The notes below the pieces were generated by a model that saw only the letters and a program-made list of their open reading frames with translations, had not been told where the DNA came from and made no database searches. A DNA stretch of 64,000 bases from Hirschia maritima DSM 19733 (GTDB taxonomy: Bacteria; Pseudomonadota; Alphaproteobacteria; Caulobacterales; Hyphomonadaceae): contig NZ_KB899546.1 in assembly GCF_000378345.1 (NCBI RefSeq), positions 437,523-501,522 of the forward strand, in the 5' to 3' direction. Shown piece after piece: positions 44,237-52,049 of this stretch (positions are counted from its first letter, which is position 1; every line of letters begins with the position of its first letter). Made by a program: the position numbers and the translations under genes.

Positions 44237-44379
44237 ACAACAAAAAGCGATACCGAGCTTACTCTAGGGAGGGGCAGAGCAGTCGATATCGCTTACCTGA
44301 AGCGGGGGAAATTCAGGGGCAGTTTAGAATGAACGAAATATCAAATTCATCTAACGCCTTGTTCTATTGAGAGCCTTCT

Positions 44380-44889
44380 TTAGGCTACATCAATCTCTGT
44401 AGTTTCAGACGTCGCTTCACCTTCAATGGTCTTTGGTGAATTTGCAGCAGCGTTGCTGTTTCCAATTGCGATCTTGCGAGGTTTCATTGCTTCTGGAAGT
44501 TCTCTAACAAGGTCAATCCGGAGCAAACCATTTTTCAAATTGGCCTGAGTAACGATAACGTGATCAGCGACTTGGAAACGGCGGACAAAACCGCGCTCAG
44601 CAATACCACGATGAAGGAAGTTTCGTTCACTCGAATCTGAAGAGGTATCTGGACCTGCTTTTTTTCCAACTACGGTCAATTGGCCTTCTTTGATTTCGAT
44701 CTCCAGATCATCCTCAGAGAAACCCGCAACTGCTATCTCTATAGCAAATGCATTTTCGTCTAATTGTTCAATGTTATAAGGGGGATAGCCCTGTGCACCA
44801 TCTAGTCTTTGCGCAGTGTTTATAAGGTTCGCCATCCGGTCAAAACCTACCATCGTGCGGTATAGTGGCGTTAAATCAATCGTGCTCAT
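44380..44889 (-). CDS. Small heat shock protein of the Hsp20/IbpA family
   Basis: From ATG 44889 (AGAAGGA upstream) the product has 169 residues. The N-terminus STIDLTPLYRTMVGFDRMAN is that of IbpA-like proteins. The alpha-crystallin domain (about 38-128) includes YPPYNIEQLDENAFAIEIAV, LTVVGKK and FLHRGIAERGFVRRFQVADH, and the C-terminal arm carries PRKIAI, an I-x-I-type tail motif that docks in oligomers. It holds unfolded proteins during heat stress. The open frame runs to 44988, but that part is the leader, which looks like a ROSE RNA thermometer, so it is untranslated. Confidence 0.93.
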   Translation of the reverse strand: MSTIDLTPLYRTMVGFDRMANLINTAQRLDGAQGYPPYNIEQLDENAFAIEIAVAGFSEDDLEIEIKEGQLTVVGKKAGPDTSSDSSERNFLHRGIAERGFVRRFQVADHVIVTQANLKNGLLRIDLVRELPEAMKPRKIAIGNSNAAANSPKTIEGEATSETTEIDVA

Positions 44890-44985
44890 AATCTGTCCTT
44901 CTCTAAGCAACAGGTGCGATCCGGGTGTCGATTGTATCCGGCGTCGCGAATTTAAAACATCAAGCGTTGTGCAACATTTGTTCAT
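44890..44985 (-). promoter_or_regulatory. ROSE-like RNA thermometer in the hsp20 leader
   Basis: In the minus-strand transcript the last hairpin (44893-44913) pairs CUG with CAG and places UUGCU opposite the Shine-Dalgarno AGGA, with a G-G opposition, exactly the layout of the last ROSE hairpin in alpha- and gammaproteobacterial small heat-shock leaders. An upstream GC-rich stem (GCGA...UCGC, CCGG/CCGG) adds the usual scaffold. Heating would melt the final hairpin and free the ribosome-binding site. The 5' end of the leader is not defined by sequence. Confidence 0.7.
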
Positions 44986-45108
44986 CACTTCGCTCGAGAG
45001 ACCCGTAATCGGCGTCTCTGGATAACATGTAGGAGTGATTTTAGGGTGTTCAAGAGGTATAAAATGGTTAATGTCCGAATTATTGCATTTTGGTGGAGGG
45101 AAACACCC

Positions 45109-45999
45109 ATGAAACTTAGTAAAATTATGTTGGCTAGCGTAGCAGGTCTTGCAGTAATGGCGTGTGAGCCGGCTGAAGAGAGTACTGTGAAAACTGAAGA
45201 GGCTGCTACATCGGTTGAAGCGGCTCCTGTTGCGGAAGTTAGCCCGCTGGACGCTGCTCTAGCAGGAGACTGGAGAGTAGCCAAAGAACGTGACGCTTGG
45301 CGTAACCCAAAAGAAACGCTTGAGTTCTTTGGTGTTAAGAGCTCCGATACAGTTGTAGAGATTTGGCCAGGTGGTGGTTGGTATACGTCAGTTTTGGGGC
45401 CATATCTGAAATCAGGAAATGGTAAGTTGATTGCAGCTTCTTTTGACCCTGCAGGTTCTGACTACGCTAAGCGCGGAGTTGAAAAATACACATCTGCATT
45501 TTTAGAAAAGCCTGAAATTTATGGTGACATTGAGCTGACTGTTGCATCAAAAGACTCTGACGGATTGGGTGTTGAGGGAACTGCTGATGTTGTTTTGACA
45601 TTCCGCAATGTTCATAACTGGATGAAGGGGCAGTATGTTGAAAAAATGCTATCTGACTCATTCCGCGCTCTAAAACCGGGTGGAGTTTTGGGTGTAGTTG
45701 AACATCGCCTGCCATCCGGGGCAGAGCAAGATCCCGAAGGTAAGAGCGGATACGTACATGAGTCACTTGTTATTCAAATGGCTCAAGAAGCAGGATTTGT
45801 TTTTGACGGCAGTTCAGAAATAAACGCCAACTCTGCAGATACTGCAGATCACCCATATGGTGTTTGGACGCTTCCGCCAGTTAGCCGTTCTCCTAAAGAA
45901 GGAGAAGATGGTGCAGCTGATTTTGATGCAGCCAAATATGTTGCGATTGGTGAATCAGATCGGATGACCCTGAAATTTGTAAAACCTGCTTCCGAGTAA
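45109..45999 (+). CDS. Exported class I SAM-dependent methyltransferase-like lipoprotein (COG4798 type)
   Basis: From ATG 45109 (TGGAGGG upstream) the product has 296 residues. A lipoprotein signal ends VMAC (Cys about residue 19), followed by an acidic linker (EPAEESTVKTEEAATSVEAA). The methyltransferase domain begins near residue 60: LEFFGVKSSDTVVEIWPGGG forms motif I for SAM, DVVLTFRNVHNWM motif IV, and ALKPGGVLGVVEHR motif V/VI. Exported relatives (COG4798, 'predicted methyltransferase') are known in Caulobacterales-like bacteria. The paradox is that SAM is not known to be available outside the cytosol, so it may bind another ligand. It is monocistronic with a terminator. Confidence 0.85.
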   Translation: MKLSKIMLASVAGLAVMACEPAEESTVKTEEAATSVEAAPVAEVSPLDAALAGDWRVAKERDAWRNPKETLEFFGVKSSDTVVEIWPGGGWYTSVLGPYLKSGNGKLIAASFDPAGSDYAKRGVEKYTSAFLEKPEIYGDIELTVASKDSDGLGVEGTADVVLTFRNVHNWMKGQYVEKMLSDSFRALKPGGVLGVVEHRLPSGAEQDPEGKSGYVHESLVIQMAQEAGFVFDGSSEINANSADTADHPYGVWTLPPVSRSPKEGEDGAADFDAAKYVAIGESDRMTLKFVKPASE

Positions 46000-46007
46000 A
46001 ATTTAAA

Positions 46008-46048
46008 ACCTGCTTGCTTCTTTGGGAGGCGAGCAGGTATATATTTAA
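46008..46048 (+). terminator. Terminator after the exported methyltransferase gene
   Basis: ACCTGCTTGC (46008-46017) pairs with GCGAGCAGGT (46029-46038) with one T-G pair and an 11-base loop; ATATATTTAA follows. It lies nine bases after the stop codon. Confidence 0.7.
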
Positions 46049-46197
46049 TCAAATTGTAAAATTTCTTTGCGGTTTGGGGTTTCCCTTTACCCAAGGAAAT
46101 AAAGTAACAACAAATTATAGAGTTGCAATTTCTATCTTTAAGTAGAGATTGTATATAAAACACAACCCTTATTTGGCCTGTGGAAGGAATTTACGAT

Positions 46198-46500
46198 ATG
46201 GATTTGAACGAAATTACTGCAAAGATTTCTGATGTTATATCTTCAGGTGCTGATTTTGATAACACAGTAAAATTTGACTTTGGTGATATCGGAAAATTGT
46301 TCATTGATGGTGCGAATAGTGCTGTTTCCAATGACGATGGCGACGCTGACGCAACTATTTCTGTTGATTTTGACGATTTCAAAAAGCTTGCTCAGGGGCA
46401 AATGGACCCAATGATGGCATTCATGCAAGGCAAGCTAAAAGTTTCAGGTGACATGAGTGTCGCAATGAAGCTTCAAGGATTATTCTCAAGCATGAGCTAG
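46198..46500 (+). CDS. SCP2 sterol-binding domain protein
   Basis: A 100-residue protein consisting only of an SCP2-like lipid-binding fold: DNTVKFDFGDIGKLFIDG, ADATISVDFDDFKKLAQGQM, DPMMAFMQGKLKVSGDMSVA and the C-terminal MKLQGLFSS helix. The phrase PMMAFMQGKLKVSGDM is typical of bacterial SCP2 proteins, which bind fatty acyl chains or hopanoid-like lipids in a hydrophobic tunnel. ATG 46198 is chosen (AAGGAA upstream) over a GTG-like start 18 bases earlier. A dyad (TCATGCCCG/CGGGCATGA, 46525-46556) follows. The alpha/beta-hydrolase gene comes 123 bases later and could belong to the same lipid theme. Confidence 0.9.
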   Translation: MDLNEITAKISDVISSGADFDNTVKFDFGDIGKLFIDGANSAVSNDDGDADATISVDFDDFKKLAQGQMDPMMAFMQGKLKVSGDMSVAMKLQGLFSSMS

Positions 46501-46524
46501 TCAGCTTAACTAATCCAGCAGCAT

Positions 46525-46556
46525 TCATGCCCGGGATATTATTTCTACGGGCATGA
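46525..46556 (+). terminator. Hairpin after the SCP2 gene
   Basis: TCATGCCCG (46525-46533) and CGGGCATGA (46548-46556) are perfect complements with a 14-base loop. There is no T-run, so it may be a weak terminator or a 3' stabilising hairpin. Confidence 0.45.
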
Positions 46557-46623
46557 TTGTGTAGAAATTTAATTTCTTTGAGTTATATCTCGAAGATATT
46601 GAACTGGAGGCGAGCGGTTACTT

Positions 46624-47556
46624 ATGAATGAATTTGTATTGATACCGAATAACCCAGTTCCTGAGTTTGCTGAGACTTTCTATTTTCACGATGATGAAAA
46701 TAACAAAATGCGAGGTTTGTTTGCGCGAGCAAGTTCGAAATTTTCCTCTCCACGCGGCACAGCTATCGTTTGTCCTGGTAGAACAGAACCTATTGAAAAA
46801 CATTTTGAGGTGATACGTGATCTGCAAGATCGCGGTTTTTGTGTTGTGGCCTTTGATTGGCCGGGGCAGGGTTTGTCTTTTCGCTTACTGGATGACCCTC
46901 TGGCGGGGTATGTTGATAGTTTTGATCGATACATAGAGGCCTTGCAAAGAGGTTTAAATGTGATCGAAGAAAAACTAGAGGAGGGGCCCAGAGTTGTTCT
47001 GGCTCATTCTATGGGAGGCGCAATTGCGCTAGAGGCAATACGTCGGCAAGTATTAGATGTGGATGCAGCCGCATTTTGCGCGCCAATGTGGGGTTTGAAA
47101 ATTGCCAAAGTTCTACACCCATTGGTTCCGATTATGTGTAAACTTGGTTTCTCTCAAAAAATCGTGCGCGGGCACACTCATAACGAGACTTTTAAAAACA
47201 ACATAATTTCAAATTATGAACCAAGGTGGCGCATTCAGCAGGACTTGAATGCAAAGAATCCCGAAATTGCATTGGGAGAAGTGACTTGGGGGTGGGTCAG
47301 AGAAGCACTCAGTGTTTCAAAAGGATTTGCGAAAGCTAAATCTCTGGAACATCTACACATTCCAATGATGGTTGCGTCAGCGCAAGAAGAAGCACTGGTA
47401 GACAATAATACTCATAATTCCATTTCAAAACGCATTAAATCAATGGAACACATCAATGTGGCGGGGGCCAAACATGAAATTTTGATGGAAACTGATGCAA
47501 GACGAGAGCGGTTTTTTGTAGCATTTGATAAAATGCTAGATAGGGCGGGCGTTTAA
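46624..47556 (+). CDS. Alpha/beta-hydrolase, lysophospholipase-like (PldB group)
   Basis: A 310-residue alpha/beta-hydrolase. The fold is marked by TAIVCPGRTEPIEKHFEVIR, CVVAFDWPGQGLSF, the nucleophile elbow VVLAHSMGGAIAL (Ser in HSMGG), a lid region (VPIMCKLGFSQKIVRGHTHN), the catalytic Asp region (IPMMVASAQEEALVD) and the His near VAGAKHEILME. The order GRTEP...DWPGQG is that of the lysophospholipase/monoglyceride lipase group. It has no signal peptide, so it probably acts on cytosolic or inner-leaflet lipids. It converges with hisN, with 15 bases between. The upstream gene encodes a lipid-binding SCP2 protein. Confidence 0.88.
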   Translation: MNEFVLIPNNPVPEFAETFYFHDDENNKMRGLFARASSKFSSPRGTAIVCPGRTEPIEKHFEVIRDLQDRGFCVVAFDWPGQGLSFRLLDDPLAGYVDSFDRYIEALQRGLNVIEEKLEEGPRVVLAHSMGGAIALEAIRRQVLDVDAAAFCAPMWGLKIAKVLHPLVPIMCKLGFSQKIVRGHTHNETFKNNIISNYEPRWRIQQDLNAKNPEIALGEVTWGWVREALSVSKGFAKAKSLEHLHIPMMVASAQEEALVDNNTHNSISKRIKSMEHINVAGAKHEILMETDARRERFFVAFDKMLDRAGV

Positions 47557-47571
47557 CGAAATAGAGGGTCT

Positions 47572-48390
47572 TTATGTATTGAAGGCCCGCGCAGAACGGC
47601 GAAGGGAAATCAATGCTTCGTCTAATATTTCTTGGTTTGCAGCGGCCACTATTTGTCCGCCTAATGTGGCTGGGTTACCTGCCCAGTCGGTCACAACACC
47701 TCCGGCATTTTCAATAACTGGTATAAGCGCCGCAACATCATAAGATTGTAAGCCCGCCTCTGCGACCATGTCCATCGTTCCGGCAGCTACGCGGGCATAT
47801 GCGTATGCGTCTAATCCATATCGAGTAAGTTTGGCCGTTGCGCGCAAATGTTCAAATGCACCGCGTTCTGGTGGCGTAAAGATAAAGTAGTCGGTCGTCG
47901 CAAGAATTGCATCAGTAAGTTTCGAGCAATCACGCGTTTTTAGAAGAGTCTTTTCTCCACCTTTTTTGATCATGTATGACCCAGAAGGTGTGCCGACATA
48001 CCGCTCTTCAAGATAGGCTTGATCTATCACACCAATGATCGACTTATTATCTTTAACAAGACCGATCAGTGTGGTCCAGACTGGGAGACCAGACATGAAG
48101 GCGCGAGTGCCATCAATTGGGTCTAGATACCAAGTCCATCCGCTAGTGCCGTCTTTATAGCCGTATTCTTCACCCATAATGGCATCATCTGGGCGCTCTT
48201 CATCGATTACCGCACGAATTGCACGTTCTGCAGCTTTATCTGCTTCTGTAACCGGGTCAAAGCCAGAGCTAGCCTTGTTGTCAGCTATTGATCCTTCACC
48301 TCTAAAATAAGGTAAGATAGCTTTTCCAGCTTCATCGGCTAGTTTTTCAGCGAAAGTGGTGAGTTCAAGAAGTGTGCTTGCATCAGTCAT
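47572..48390 (-). CDS. hisN: Histidinol-phosphatase, inositol monophosphatase-type
   Basis: A 272-residue phosphatase of the inositol monophosphatase superfamily. It shows SGFDPVTEADKAAERAIRAV, MGEEYG, the metal site WYLDPIDGTRAFMSGLPVWT, and the C-terminal GLQSYDVAALIPVIENAGGV with the third metal Asp. The RAFxSGxPxWTxLIGL stretch distinguishes HisN-type enzymes, which remove phosphate from histidinol phosphate in histidine biosynthesis, from SuhB (a paralogue at 61 kb has TNFLHGIPHF). No other his gene is nearby. It is convergent with the alpha/beta-hydrolase gene. Confidence 0.9.
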   Translation of the reverse strand: MTDASTLLELTTFAEKLADEAGKAILPYFRGEGSIADNKASSGFDPVTEADKAAERAIRAVIDEERPDDAIMGEEYGYKDGTSGWTWYLDPIDGTRAFMSGLPVWTTLIGLVKDNKSIIGVIDQAYLEERYVGTPSGSYMIKKGGEKTLLKTRDCSKLTDAILATTDYFIFTPPERGAFEHLRATAKLTRYGLDAYAYARVAAGTMDMVAEAGLQSYDVAALIPVIENAGGVVTDWAGNPATLGGQIVAAANQEILDEALISLRRSARAFNT

Positions 48391-48548
48391 GCAATTGAAA
48401 ATGCCGATACCTGCCTAAGTTTGCAAGTTGAATTTCATGCATTTGAAGAAATATAATGCCCACACTGTAGGTAATCATTTATTCGCACAACTATAGGCAG
48501 CGCAAAGAAGCTGCCCATAGTGATGAGTGCTAAATTTAGTCAAAGCCT

Positions 48549-48947
48549 TTAGGCAACGCCTTGGCCTTTGTTGTCTTCTTCAAGTGCTTTTGCAAGATCC
48601 AATAGACGACGACGTGGACGTTCACTCAAACGGTAGTAAGCACGCACAAGTTCTAGTGTTTCTTTCTGGGAAAGAATGTCACCTGAAAGTGTGTCATTGC
48701 CATCATTTGCAGGAGCTTGCTGACCATCTGGAGCTAGACCGTCGAAGAAATAGCTGACATTCACTGTCAAAGCATTTGCCAAATCAAATAGGCGGCTAGC
48801 AGTAATGCGGTTGGCACCACATTCATACTTTTGTATCTGTTGGAAACGCACACCAATTTCTGAAGCGAGATCTTGTTGGGTCATTCCAAGAAGACGACGT
48901 CTACGACGAAGGCGTTTTCCTACATAAATATCTACATCTGTTGCCAT
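48549..48947 (-). CDS. XRE-family helix-turn-helix regulator (PraR/SinR-like)
   Basis: A 132-residue DNA-binding protein. The Cro/CI-type helix-turn-helix fills residues 10-68: VGKRLRRRRRLLGMTQQDLA, then VRFQQIQKYECGANRITASR. A flexible linker and a C-terminal helical region follow (TLELVRAYYRLSERPRRRLL). This layout is common in alphaproteobacteria (PraR-like regulators controlling biofilm or quorum traits), but the target here is unknown. ATG 48947 has GGAG nine bases upstream and is preferred over the frame start at 48965. A candidate small RNA is divergently encoded 250 bases upstream. The 48948-49190 stretch shows no gene. Confidence 0.9.
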   Translation of the reverse strand: MATDVDIYVGKRLRRRRRLLGMTQQDLASEIGVRFQQIQKYECGANRITASRLFDLANALTVNVSYFFDGLAPDGQQAPANDGNDTLSGDILSQKETLELVRAYYRLSERPRRRLLDLAKALEEDNKGQGVA

Positions 48948-49197
48948 TTTTAACACTCCGACCATGCGGATACGCTGGATAACGTATCATTTAAAACCTG
49001 TCGGAGTTGACTGAGCAATCTACGGGCCAAGTGCAGGAAAAGCTCAAAAATATTTGATATCATGGTAAATTTAACCATGGAGACAGGGCTTGTACGAAAT
49101 AACTGGTCAATGGAAAGGCAGGGTTGTCGGAACTGCAAAAAATTTGAGCGCTTAATCAGAAAATCTAATTTCAGATGTGAATCTTATTGAGATTACC

Positions 49198-49314
49198 TAG
49201 GGATAGAAGGCATAAGGATTGGGCTGGCGTTCGCGCCGCAGACGTTCTGATTTGCTAGAACGTTTCCTCCCTATTGAAACTTTAAGGCCACGCTTTTGCG
49301 TGGCCGTTTTTTTT
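49198..49314 (+). ncRNA. Candidate structured small RNA with CCUCCC motif and own terminator
   Basis: There is no plus-strand gene upstream, yet a strong plus-oriented terminator ends here (49286-49314). Before it lie a GGCG-UUCG-CGCC tetraloop hairpin (49226-49237), a perfect 7-base stem ACGTTCT/AGAACGT with an 8-base loop (49242-49263), and UAGGGA at 49198-49203 that can close a multibranch by pairing with UCCCUA at 49268-49273. The same region exposes CCUCCC, an anti-Shine-Dalgarno motif typical of alphaproteobacterial small RNAs. The neighbours on both sides are minus-strand genes. The 5' end is a guess; a weak TTGAGC/TAATTT promoter pair lies upstream. It does not match 6S, SRP or RNase P RNA by eye. 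Confidence 0.6.
49286..49314 (+). terminator. Intrinsic terminator of the candidate small RNA
   Basis: GGCCACGC, TTTT loop, GCGTGGCC, then GTTTTTTTT: an 8-base perfect stem with eight T residues on the plus strand. On the minus strand no T-run follows the stem, so it does not primarily serve the convergent gene at 49324. Confidence 0.9.
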
Positions 49315-49323
49315 GGAGGAGCG

Positions 49324-50268
49324 TTACATGTTTGCAGGGGTTTTGGGAGCTATCATGGTTGCCCAAGTGTTAAGTTTTGCAAAAATTGAATTGATGTCAG
49401 ACTTCAACTTGTCTGCATTTTCAGTGAGAAGCACTTTGTCTTCATCTAGATAAAGCTTCCGATTTATTTCGATTTGCAGAGCGTGGCGCTGTTTTTCTGG
49501 CTTCCCTTGAGACTGGGTAACGTAACCACCTGCATAAGGGCGGTTTCTAGCAACAGAATACCCATGTGCTGAGAAGGCGTCTTCAATTTTTTGGGTTAAT
49601 TCAGCAGAACAAGATCCCCCAAACCTATCGCCCAATATGATGTCTGGATATTCAGAGCCGAGCTCACTTTGAGACGGCATGGAATGACAATCGATCAGAA
49701 ATGAAACACCAAAACGCACTCTCGTCTCATCGATCAGCTCGTTCATCGTTGTGTGGTAGGGCAAATAAATCGTTTGCAGACGCTTATTGATTTCTTCAGG
49801 TGTGAGTTTGCGTCCATAAATCTGTTTGCCTGAATATGCGATACGAGGAATACAACCCAACCCTGCCTGAACACGAGGTGTGCGATTGGGGCGCGGGGTT
49901 TTGATTGGCGGATCAATAATATGGGCGTCTAATTCGTTTGAAGCCCGATTTAGGTCTAAACAAGCTCGTCCCACTAAGGCGCGAATGAAGATTGAGCCAA
50001 GTTTTGGTGTCTGGTCAAATAAGAAGTCGACATATGCATCTTCGACTCGGCGCAAATCCATGTGGTCAGCAATGCAGGCACTGAAAAAGGATCGTGGGTA
50101 GCATCTTCCAGAGTGAGGAGAGGCAAATACCACGGGACTCGTTTGATGGTCGGGACGAGAAACAACATAACTATCTTCTGAATCATCGAGTATCTGCCGA
50201 CAGTTTAGGTCGGTCATTTGTTTTGATAGATGTTTGGATGAAGTGAGATTACTATGCATTCTTCCCAT
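49324..50268 (-). CDS. N-formylglutamate amidohydrolase family protein
   Basis: A protein of about 314 residues of the N-formylglutamate deformylase family (zinc-dependent; HutG-like or peptidoglycan-related). Motifs: VVFASPHSGRCYP near the start, LVGRACLDLNRASNELDAHI with the DxNR metal-site motif, FLIDCHSMPS with the second His, NRPYAGGYVTQ and ALQIEINRKLYLDED. It is adjacent to cpdR and divergent, a frequent alphaproteobacterial pairing; no hut genes are near, so histidine breakdown is not implied. Possible starts are ATG 50268 and ATG 50259 (GGGAAG close upstream); an ATG at 50217 would remove a non-conserved leader. Confidence 0.9.
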   Translation of the reverse strand: MGRMHSNLTSSKHLSKQMTDLNCRQILDDSEDSYVVSRPDHQTSPVVFASPHSGRCYPRSFFSACIADHMDLRRVEDAYVDFLFDQTPKLGSIFIRALVGRACLDLNRASNELDAHIIDPPIKTPRPNRTPRVQAGLGCIPRIAYSGKQIYGRKLTPEEINKRLQTIYLPYHTTMNELIDETRVRFGVSFLIDCHSMPSQSELGSEYPDIILGDRFGGSCSAELTQKIEDAFSAHGYSVARNRPYAGGYVTQSQGKPEKQRHALQIEINRKLYLDEDKVLLTENADKLKSDINSIFAKLNTWATMIAPKTPANM

Positions 50269-50399
50269 ATAATCCGTGACGTAGCGACATTGCAATCGGT
50301 GATGTTAAGGAAGTTGTATTAGAATCTTCATAGGAACTTTACTCAATTATGAGAAGTTTGTTACACTAAGAGTCAAACGGTGTGGTGAGATAGGACATT

Positions 50400-50759
50400 A
50401 TGGCCAAAATTATTCTTGCAGAAGACGATAATAGCTTGCGCGGTTTTCTTGTGAATGCGCTGAAAAAAGCCGGACACACAGTTCGTGACTATGATGATGG
50501 TGAAACTGCGCTGGGAGCGCTTCAAGAAGAAGTGTTTGATTTGCTTCTGACTGATATTGTGATGCCAGGGTTAGACGGTATTGAGTTGGCGCGTAAGGGT
50601 GCAGAACTAGATCCTGCAATGAAGATTGTATTTATCACAGGCTTTGCAGCTGTTGCATTGTCTAACGGTAGCCCCACACCAGCCGGTGCAAAAGTGTTGT
50701 CAAAGCCTTTCCACTTGCGCGAGCTTGTGGATGAAGTAGAGCGCGTAATGGCTGCTTAA
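50400..50759 (+). CDS. cpdR: Single-domain response regulator CpdR
   Basis: A 119-residue receiver-only protein matching CpdR almost throughout: KIILAEDDNSLRGFLVNALK, LLLTDIVMPGLDGIELARKG with phospho-acceptor Asp52, MKIVFITGFAAVAL and KVLSKPFHLRELVDEVER. In Caulobacter, unphosphorylated CpdR primes the ClpXP protease at the cell pole to degrade cell-cycle regulators, and CckA/ChpT phosphorylation turns it off. The C-terminus ends in Ala-Ala, as in Caulobacter CpdR. It is divergent from the amidohydrolase gene and followed by a strong terminator. Highly conserved, so the function is confidently transferred. Confidence 0.95.
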   Translation: MAKIILAEDDNSLRGFLVNALKKAGHTVRDYDDGETALGALQEEVFDLLLTDIVMPGLDGIELARKGAELDPAMKIVFITGFAAVALSNGSPTPAGAKVLSKPFHLRELVDEVERVMAA

Positions 50760-50783
50760 GGGTATCTTATAATCTTACCAAAG

Positions 50784-50813
50784 GCCGCTAAGTTCTGCTT
50801 GGCGGCTTTTTTT
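50784..50813 (+). terminator. Intrinsic terminator of cpdR
   Basis: GCCGCTAAG (50784-50792) pairs with CTTGGCGGC (50798-50806) with one T-G pair, followed by seven T residues. It is 24 bases after the cpdR stop codon. Confidence 0.88.
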
Positions 50814-50855
50814 ATTTGGCTTAGCGGTGTTTCTGAATTGTGTTCCAAGGTAGTT

Positions 50856-52040
50856 ATGTCTTCTGAAAATTATGATGTTATTGTTCTTGGTGCTGGGGCA
50901 GCGGGATTATTTAGTGCGATTGAGGCTGGAAAGCGTGGGCGATCCGTGTGCGTGATCGATCACTCGAAAAAACCTGCAGAGAAAATTCGTATTTCGGGTG
51001 GAGGGCGCTGTAACTTCACCAATGTAAATGTGCATCCTTCTCGATTTATTTCTCAAAACCCGCATTTTTGTAAATCTGCTCTCAAACAGTATACGCAGCA
51101 TGACTTCATTGCTCGTGTGGAAGAGCGAGGAATTGAATATCACGAAAAAACATTAGGGCAGCTATTCTGCGATAAATCTGCGAAAGAGATTATCGATATG
51201 TTGCTAGATGATTGTGAGACGAATAAAGTTGATATCAAGTTGAACACTCAAGTGTTGGACGTGTCCAAACGTGATACGGAATTTTATATCAAAACCAATT
51301 CCGGCGGAATGCACTGTGAATCGCTGATTGTTGCAACAGGTGGATTGTCGATCCCTAAAATGGGAGCCACACCATTTGCATATGAACTTGCAAAGCAATT
51401 TGGATTGAAAATTATCGATCCGCGTCCCGGATTAGTGCCCTTCACATTCGGTGGTGAGTTACTTGAGCAAATGTCTGAATTATCAGGTGTATCTGTAAAC
51501 TCTCGTATGGATACTGGGCAGGTTGCGTTTGAAGAAGCTCTTTTGTTCACACATAGAGGTTTGTCAGGGCCTGTGTCTTTGCAGGCTTCATCTTATTGGC
51601 AACTCGGCAATGAAATCGAAGTTGATCTTGCACTAGGTGTAGATGTTCTTGAGCTGTTGAAAGAAGGTCGAAAATCTGCTCCCAAAAGACAGCTATCGAG
51701 CATTTTAGAAGGCTTTCTTCCTTCAAGACTTGCACAAATGATAGCTGATCAAACTTTTGGTGAAGTCCGGATGGCCGATCTTTCAAATGCAAAATTGGAA
51801 GATATTGCCAAGCGTGTGTCCAATTGGAGATTAAAGCCTGTCGGGACAGAAGGGTATCGAACTGCTGAGGTAACTATCGGTGGTATCGATACAAATGATT
51901 TATCCTCAAAAACCATGGAAGCCAAAGAAGTCCCGGGTCTTTTCTTCATAGGAGAGGCGGTGGATGTGACCGGTTGGTTAGGGGGGTATAATTTTCAGTG
52001 GGCTTGGTCTTCGGGTTATGTTGCTGGATTGAACGCCTAA
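50856..52040 (+). CDS. FAD-dependent oxidoreductase, HI0933/BaiN-like
   Basis: A 394-residue flavoprotein from ATG 50856 (AAGG upstream). The N-terminus YDVIVLGAGAAGLFSAIEAG is an FAD Rossmann motif, followed by KKPAEKIRISGGGRCNFTNV, the diagnostic stretch of the HI0933 (YhiN/BaiN-like) family, then a substrate domain (LPSRLAQMIADQTFGEVRM) and the C-terminal GLFFIGEAVDVTGWLGGYNF, which closes the FAD site. Members are common but poorly characterised; some act on steroids or other ring systems. The frame runs upstream to 50799 through the cpdR terminator, which shows the early start is false. It converges with zapA (9-base gap). Confidence 0.9.
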   Translation: MSSENYDVIVLGAGAAGLFSAIEAGKRGRSVCVIDHSKKPAEKIRISGGGRCNFTNVNVHPSRFISQNPHFCKSALKQYTQHDFIARVEERGIEYHEKTLGQLFCDKSAKEIIDMLLDDCETNKVDIKLNTQVLDVSKRDTEFYIKTNSGGMHCESLIVATGGLSIPKMGATPFAYELAKQFGLKIIDPRPGLVPFTFGGELLEQMSELSGVSVNSRMDTGQVAFEEALLFTHRGLSGPVSLQASSYWQLGNEIEVDLALGVDVLELLKEGRKSAPKRQLSSILEGFLPSRLAQMIADQTFGEVRMADLSNAKLEDIAKRVSNWRLKPVGTEGYRTAEVTIGGIDTNDLSSKTMEAKEVPGLFFIGEAVDVTGWLGGYNFQWAWSSGYVAGLNA

Positions 52041-52049
52041 ACTTGAGAT

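Noticed and set aside
44890-44988. N-terminal extension of Hsp20 from 44988
   Set aside because: This part is unlike Hsp20 and folds as an RNA thermometer; ATG 44889 has the Shine-Dalgarno.
49129-49160. GGAAC at 49129 as the -35 of an EcfG (general stress) promoter for the candidate small RNA
   Set aside because: No proper CGTT -10 at the required spacing, and it lies almost 60 bases before the likely RNA start.
49198-49314. Identity of the candidate small RNA as 6S, SRP (4.5S) or RNase P RNA
   Set aside because: The SRP signature GGAAGCAGC, the 6S open bubble and the RNase P conserved regions are absent.
50799-50855. Extended start of the HI0933-like flavoprotein at 50799
   Set aside because: It runs through the cpdR terminator T-run; ATG 50856 has a ribosome-binding site and the family N-terminus.
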